A stretch of 12,418 bases of DNA. Origin: Auxenochlorella pyrenoidosa. Taxonomy: Eukaryota; Chlorophyta; Trebouxiophyceae; Chlorellales; Chlorellaceae. The stretch lies in assembly GCA_001430745.1 (NCBI GenBank), contig KQ482074.1, positions 220,682 through 233,099 of the forward strand. Reading direction: 5' to 3'. The number at the start of each line of letters is the position of its first letter. Positions within the stretch are counted from its first letter, which is position 1. The notes under the pieces were generated by a model. The model did not search any database, had not been told where the DNA came from, and saw only the letters and a program-made list of their open reading frames with translations. Of this stretch, positions 8,080 to 12,418 are shown piece by piece. A program made the translations under genes and the position numbers.

Positions 8080-9702
8080 TCAGTTCCAATAGGCCGAGTC
8101 GGGATCGGGCTTGCCCAGCTCCAGCTTGGCCCGCTCAATGGCAATCAGGCACTTGCAGCCCTGCAGAGTACGCGCACGGGAAAGGCGGGGACACGGGGGT
8201 TGGGGCATCCCGCTGGGCCTGCGCTGTTCGGTGGCCACCAGGCAATTGCATCAGAGTGGCAAGCAGGCAGGCAGGCAGGCAGGGCGGCAGTAAGGATGGC
8301 TTGGGTGGGGCTCCAGCAGCAGCTGGGCCCCAGCCCCGCCTTTCGAACGGCGGAAATGCACGGCATGGAGTCATGCAAGCAGCAGCAGCACGAGACGGCA
8401 GTCCACCTGGGCCGCACGGAGCGCGGCGGAATTCTCTGCAGTCGCTGAGCAAGGGGCGGCGCTCACCGGGGGCACGTGGTAGTCTGCCAGCACCCTGCCG
8501 TCGGCCATGCGCTGCCCGGCATAGATCAGCTCCAGGTCCTCCCACTTCTGCGGGGCGCAGCGGGAAGGGGCCAGGGGTTTGGGTGTCACACCGATACGGG
8601 CCTGCACCTTGGCTTGCTGAGCGTGGCCTGCCACGGCATGGCTCGGGCACATGGTTCGAGGGCGCAGCAGCAGCGGCCAACATTCATGGCGTGGTTCGGC
8701 GAGTTTGTTTGCTGCCGGAAGTCCTTGGATTGCGCATTGACGGCAGTGGCAGGCGCGGTCATTCGCCAGCATGCAGATGCAGGTTCTGCTTCGCTGGCAG
8801 CTCCTCTCCGCCGCCCGCCCCAGCCGCACACGCCAACAGCAGCACCAGGCCGGCATGCTGCCTGCACCTTGCAGGACACCTGCCTGGATGCCTGGCGTGT
8901 TGCGCACGCCCTCTGGCTTGTTTGCCCGCGCGATGCCGCCCTTGAACAGCGCCTGCTTCACCCGCTCCACTGGCCAGTCGGGGTAGGCAGTCACGCGGTA
9001 CCTGCACGCCAGGGACCACAGCGCTGCGAGCCCTGCTCAGGTGGGCTGGGGAGTTGTGTTTCCACAGCAGGGCCTGCCCCTCGTTGGCTGCTGTGTTTTG
9101 TTGGGGCACGGGCCGCTGGCGACAGGCTCAGAGGGCAGGTGCAGGCAAGCCGCCCACCCCTCTCAATAGGGCCCACTTGCAGTTGCAGCAATGCCGCCGT
9201 CACTAGCATGCGCACACGCAGACCCCCGCACGCCTGATCCGTCTTCATGAGAGGGCAGCCTGCCAGCAGGCAGGAGGCGGCAGCATGGGGAGGCGGCGCG
9301 CCTGCATGAGCCGCAGAAGAAGGCCATGTGGTCCATGTCCTTGCGGGGCGGCACGGTGGGGATGCCCTCAAAAGGGAAGTCCATGGTGGCGATCTCCTCA
9401 AACACGATGGCCTCCTTCTCGGGCGGGATCTCTGGGGGGGCCAGCGGGTGGGGAGAGGGGGGTCGTGGCAGGGCGCGGGCGCAGCATGCCCGCGGCGCAT
9501 AGGACGGTGGGAAGGAGGCTAGTGGCCTGTGCATGTCCTTCAATGCGCGCCAGACAGCACGCCATGAGACATGCTACCCCTCACCTGTGTTTGTGTCGCA
9601 GTCCCAGGCGCCCTTGCCGAGGGAGATTCCGCCGCCGCCGCCGCTGCCGCCCTCCCCGCCCGCCACCAGCGCCCGCTCATCGCCCGCTGCCTTGCCAGAC
9701 AT
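8080..9702 (-). CDS. CxxC plus ubiquitin-like domain protein, 5 exons
   Basis: On the minus strand the exons are 9702-9585, 9431-9302, 9001-8884, 8547-8467 and 8160-8080 (TGA 8082-8080): 528 nt, 175 residues, phases matching. Residues 1-30 are Gly/Ala-rich. Residues 31-82 contain Cys35 and a CGSC motif at 79-82 after HMAFF. Residues 84-158 read as a ubiquitin-like fold: a first strand (YRVTAYPDW), a helix (PVERVKQALF), then LELIYAGQRMADGRVLADY, the ubiquitin-type strand 3 to strand 5 stretch (ubiquitin itself has LIFAGKQLEDGRTLSDY), and CLIAIE as the last strand. The chain ends in SAYWN, with no Gly-Gly, so it is unlikely to be conjugated and may act as an adaptor or scaffold. The CxxC could bind zinc or be redox-active; that is inference. 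Two donors begin with GC (8883 and 9301); the 9301 donor is weak and that border may shift. The start is the first ATG of the open exon. No named family recognised beyond Ubl. Confidence 0.75.
8263..8282. repeat. Tetranucleotide microsatellite (GCAG)5
   Basis: Five exact GCAG units lie inside the last intron (8161-8466) of the ubiquitin-like gene. On the coding (minus) strand it reads as CTGC repeats, a pyrimidine-containing tract without obvious splice function. Confidence 0.85.
8548..8883 (-). other. GC-AG intron 3 of the ubiquitin-like gene
   Basis: On the minus strand the donor is atccag|gcaggt and the acceptor cgcag. Phase 0 on both sides joins NTPGIQ to KWEDLEL inside the ubiquitin-like fold. 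A GT four bases later (gtgtcc) would shift the frame. Confidence 0.6.
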
Positions 9703-10713
9703 GGCTGACCCTCGGCAGGTTCCGGCCGCAGCGCTGTTGTTGCCGCCCCTTTGATTTCAGGAGCTTTGTGCAGGTCAGCGGGCACGATCGGCCTGGCAGT
9801 GAAGCCCAGTGGGGTGGCCAGCCTGCACAGGCGGTGCAGGCGGCAGCAGTGGTCAGCTGGGCTGGTCAACGTAGGGCTCTCGGTGCCTCCGCCCATCTTC
9901 CGGCGGCTGCTTGCACTTTCCGAGATCATCGAATGCACTCTGAGACGCTTTAGCGCCGAGCAGGGCTCCTAGAGGGGAAGGGAACAAGCCGCATGTTGTG
10001 CCCAGGGCCCTCTAAGCCCACCTGCCGTGCTCTTGGATATTGTGCTGCGATACGGTCTGCTCAGATCGGGCCGAAAGTCTATAAAGCGCAAGTCTCGTTT
10101 GGGTCCCCCCTGCTACGCACTCTCAGCACGAGTTTCCTGCCATGCAGCGGGGCTGCTGTCTGCTCCAAGCCATCCTCGGCGGAGGCAGCAGGTTTAATTT
10201 CTAGGATCGCCTTCGTCTGAAGAAACACACACGCCCCGCTTGCACTCGCTCCAAAAGCCCCCAGAGCGGGTGTGCGGCTGCCCAAATGCCGCCAGGGACC
10301 CAGCCCTCATGGACCGAGGCCCTCCCTCCCCCAGGTGCGCACCTGCAGGGGGTGGGGTTGTGCTCTCGTCCCTTTCTCCCCGCTGGACAGCGCCTGGGGC
10401 CTGCCAGCAACCTGGTGCACATCAAGGAGCTCTGCTGAAGCCCAGCGCGCTGCCTGGAGCGGCCCGAGCGCGTGGCCCAGCCAGCTGGATGGTACACCGG
10501 AGGCTGTGCAGGCAGCTCGCTGGTACCCCAGTGTGCGCTAGAGGCCCATGGGCCCATGTCCGCCAAATCCCAATTGAATTTCTTGTTGTATCAAGTGAAC
10601 ATGACCTCTTATTCGTCTTGCATGAAAGCAGCCTGTTGTGCTCTTTCTTAGTTCTGGCATCGTCCTGAGGGACTCGCCCACACCAGCAACCCTCCCCCAT
10701 GCTTCCCGTCCAG
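9703..10713. other. Divergent promoter region between the ubiquitin-like and SBP-box genes
   Basis: About 1 kb between the minus-strand ATG at 9702 and the first supported SBP exon. It should hold both promoters and one or more 5' exons of the SBP gene. A TATAAA box lies at 10080-10085 on the plus strand. Candidate short 5' exons exist, for example an ATG at 10490 followed by a gtaccc donor at 10522, which has the phase needed by the exon at 10714, but none can be chosen with confidence. AT-richer DNA occupies 10565-10620. Confidence 0.45.
10080..10085 (+). promoter_or_regulatory. TATA-like box upstream of the SBP-box gene
   Basis: TATAAA followed by GCGC in otherwise GC-rich DNA. It points towards the SBP gene and would place transcription start near 10110, leaving a long or spliced 5' leader before 10714. 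It is based on motif alone. Confidence 0.3.
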
Positions 10714-12418
10714 GCGACTCGGCAAGCTGGAGCGAGGCTGACTGGCACTGGGACCCGGTTGCCATGACGGCTACAGCGCTCATGCCAGGCGGTAAGGCGA
10801 CATCTGCTCGCATGGCAGCAGCCGGCCATGCATCCGTCCCCGCTGCCGGCTGCTCCGCGGCAGCCGGCAAGCTGGACGCTTATGTTCGGGGCCTGCTTCA
10901 GGCCAGCAGCAGTGCAGACGAAGCCAGCCAGGGCGGCAGCCGCACCGCCGCAGCGCCCCCAGCTGCTGCGAACGCCAGCAATGCAGGCACGGCAGCCTCA
11001 GGCGCCGCTGCCGCCGCCGCCGCCGCCCCCACGCGTGCGCGCGGCAAGCCGCGCAAGGCGGGTGCTGGCGGGCCGCCTGCGGGGCCGTGTGTCTGCCAGG
11101 CAGATGGCTGCGGAGCCGACTTGAGTGGGCACACCTACTACCACCAGCGGAACAAGTGAGGCTGGGTGCACAGGGTGTGGGCCGCCGAGCCCAGCGCCCT
11201 CTGCCCTGGCAGCATCCTGGCGCGTCTGCCCCTGGTGCTGCCTGCGCGCAGGCGATCCCTTGCCGCGCGCAGCGCCGGCTCTGACCTACCGCTCGGTGCC
11301 CCTGCACGGCACGTTCGCTGATGCTGACATTCCCCCCAACCGCGCTGCCTCGCTGGGTGCAGGATCTGCGCGGTGCACATCAAGGCTGATGTCTTCCTGC
11401 GCGACGGGCAGGAGCTGCGCTTCTGCCAGCGGTGAGGCCCAGGGAGCCGTGCCCTGCCCTGCTGTGCCGTGCTGTGCTGCCCCTGCCGTGCTGTGCCGTG
11501 CCGTGCCAGGGTCTTGTCATGCCGCCTGCTGAGCCGCGCTGCGTGGCCCCCGCTGACTGCTGCGCAGGTGCGGGCATGCACACCCCCTCGACGGTGAGGC
11601 TGCCTGGCATGGGCTGTGCAAGCGGCGGCCTTGTCGAGAGGCATGCAGGCCGGAAGGCATGCAGCCCGGGTGCCAGCGCCGCGTACAGCTCCCGCGGGTG
11701 CTGCTCGCGTATGCGCCTACGCAGTGCCGCGCTGAGCCACCCCCCCCGCCCCCCCCCCTTGCCCGCCCCCTCTGTTTCAGAGTTTGACGCCGGGAAGCAC
11801 TCGTGCCGCAAGCAGCTGGAGAAGCATAATGCCCGGCGGCGCAAGCGGCAGCAGCAGGGCGCTGAGGGAGGGGTAGCGGGCCCTGCGGCGCCCGTGCAGC
11901 AGGTGGCGCAGGCAGGCGGGCAGCGCGCTAAGCGCAGTCGTGGCAAGGCGGCGTCCGCTGCAGCAGCAAGCTTGGCGGCAGCAGCAGGAGGGGGCTCTGC
12001 CGCGCCACCGGCACGGGCTGCAGCAGCCTCCCCTGCTGGTGCCCAGCCAGCGCAGCTGGCCGCGCAGCAGGCGCCCCGCAGCACCCTCGACGCGACTGCG
12101 CCGGCTGTGCAGCCCTCTGCCTCCACCTCCTGCTCCCCCTCCACCTCGGCGGCCGGCGGCCTGCCGCCGCCCACCGCTGCGGCGGCGCAGCACCCACCGC
12201 AGGCCGTGCAGCACGCGGGGGCTGCTGCGCCGCCGCTGCTGGAGCCCTCGCCCTCGCTGTCCCTGCTGGACTTTGACCTTGACAGCCTGGAGCCCACCCC
12301 CTACCACGAGGTGTTCCCGGCAGCCAAGGCGGCGCCGCTGCACAGCGCGACAGGGTCTGACCTGGCGGATGAGCTGGCGGCCTGGCTCAACAGCAACCTG
12401 GCAGAGGAGGACTCGGCA
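10714..12418 (+). CDS. SBP-box (SQUAMOSA promoter-binding-like) transcription factor, 3' partial
   Basis: Exons: 10714-11155, 11363-11431, 11568-11593 and 11781 to the window edge, still open at 12418. Counting from the in-frame ATG at 10764, the SBP domain spans about residues 109-186. Zinc site 1 is Cys111, Cys116, Cys133, His136 (C-x4-C-x16-C-x2-H); site 2 is Cys152, Cys155, His159, Cys171 (C-x2-C-x3-H-x11-C). The basic tail RKQLEKHNARRRKR is the usual nuclear localisation signal overlapping site 2. SBP proteins are nuclear and bind GTAC-core DNA. Ahead of the ATG the frame is open back to an acceptor (gtccag, ends 10713), and residues SWSEADWHWDPV look coded, so the true start probably lies in an unseen upstream exon. 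An Ala-rich linker precedes the domain. After it come Ala/Gln/Pro-rich sequence and two acidic-hydrophobic patches, LLDFDLDSL and DELAAWL. Whether it is a copper-response (CRR1-type) or other member cannot be told, as the C-terminus is missing. Confidence 0.93.
11004..11027 (+). repeat. Poly-alanine (GCC)n tract in the SBP gene
   Basis: Eight successive alanine codons, seven of them GCC and one GCT, lie in the linker before the SBP domain. Trinucleotide repeats like this vary in length without breaking frame. Confidence 0.8.
11447..11508 (+). repeat. Imperfect CTGTGCCGTG repeat in an SBP intron
   Basis: Intron 11432-11567 is largely made of overlapping CTGTG, CCGTG and CTGCC units, with CTGTGCCGTG occurring twice and CGTGCTGTG twice. 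No protein sense was found, and the repeat takes up nearly half the intron. Confidence 0.6.
11568..11593 (+). other. 26-base SBP microexon
   Basis: This exon sits between tgcgcag and gtgagg and completes the Arg codon, then encodes Cys-Gly-His-Ala-His-Pro-Leu-Asp plus one base. It supplies two zinc-2 ligands (Cys155 and His159), so skipping it would destroy that site; at 26 bases, skipping would also shift the frame. Confidence 0.85.

Noticed and set aside
8263..8282. GCAG repeat as a CRISPR-like or functional array
   Set aside because: It is a simple five-unit microsatellite in an intron without spacers.
10492..10526. Paired GTAC cores as SBP autoregulatory sites
   Set aside because: GTAC occurs about twenty times across the window, including in exons, so two copies here are not more than expected.
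11380..12297. Minus-strand Ala/Cys-rich open frame of 305 codons
   Set aside because: It is the antisense shadow of the SBP gene's Ala/Gln/Pro-rich tail, which continues a certain SBP domain.
1..12418. tRNA, rRNA or snRNA genes
   Set aside because: No cloverleaf with conserved B-box sequence or rRNA-like block was noticed in the gaps between genes; a covariance-model scan would be needed to exclude small RNAs.

Overview
The window looks like nuclear DNA of a GC-rich unicellular green alga, most likely a Chlorella-like trebouxiophyte. The reasons are the very high GC content, genes split into many short exons by introns of about 130-340 bases, strongly GC-ending codons, Ala/Gly/Pro-rich linkers and a plant-type SBP-box zinc-finger gene. 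The genus is inference. Nothing prokaryotic, viral or CRISPR-like was seen. Most long uninterrupted reading frames here are shadows; the real genes were rebuilt by joining short exons whose phases match.

Layout, left to right. (1) 42-808, + strand: the 3' end of a probable nucleobase/ascorbate (NCS2) permease. (2) 1465-4914, + strand: an eleven-exon gene for a 431-residue protein with two tandem retropepsin-like aspartic protease folds, DTG at residue 138 and DCG at residue 292. Four of its ten introns begin with GC instead of GT. (3) 5899-7529, + strand: a seven-exon gene for a 170-residue secreted protein with a signal peptide and six mature cysteines; no family recognised. (4) 9702-8080, - strand: a five-exon gene for a 175-residue protein with a CxxC motif followed by a ubiquitin-like fold that lacks a terminal Gly-Gly. 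(5) from about 10714 through the right edge, + strand: an SBP-box transcription factor with all eight zinc ligands, cut off at the 3' end.

Genes 1, 2 and 3 run in tandem; genes 3 and 4 converge on a 550-base 3' region (7530-8079); genes 4 and 5 diverge from a shared region of about 1 kb (9703-10713) with a TATA-like box at 10080. There is no evidence that the five genes form one pathway. The most unusual signals are the frequency of GC-AG introns (about 6 of 25, clustered in gene 2), the tandem retropepsin architecture with an Asp-Cys-Gly second site, two lineage-looking proteins (secreted six-Cys and CxxC-Ubl), and a marked excess of the palindrome GCATGC. All exon borders are read by eye from splice consensus, phase and protein sense, without transcript data.
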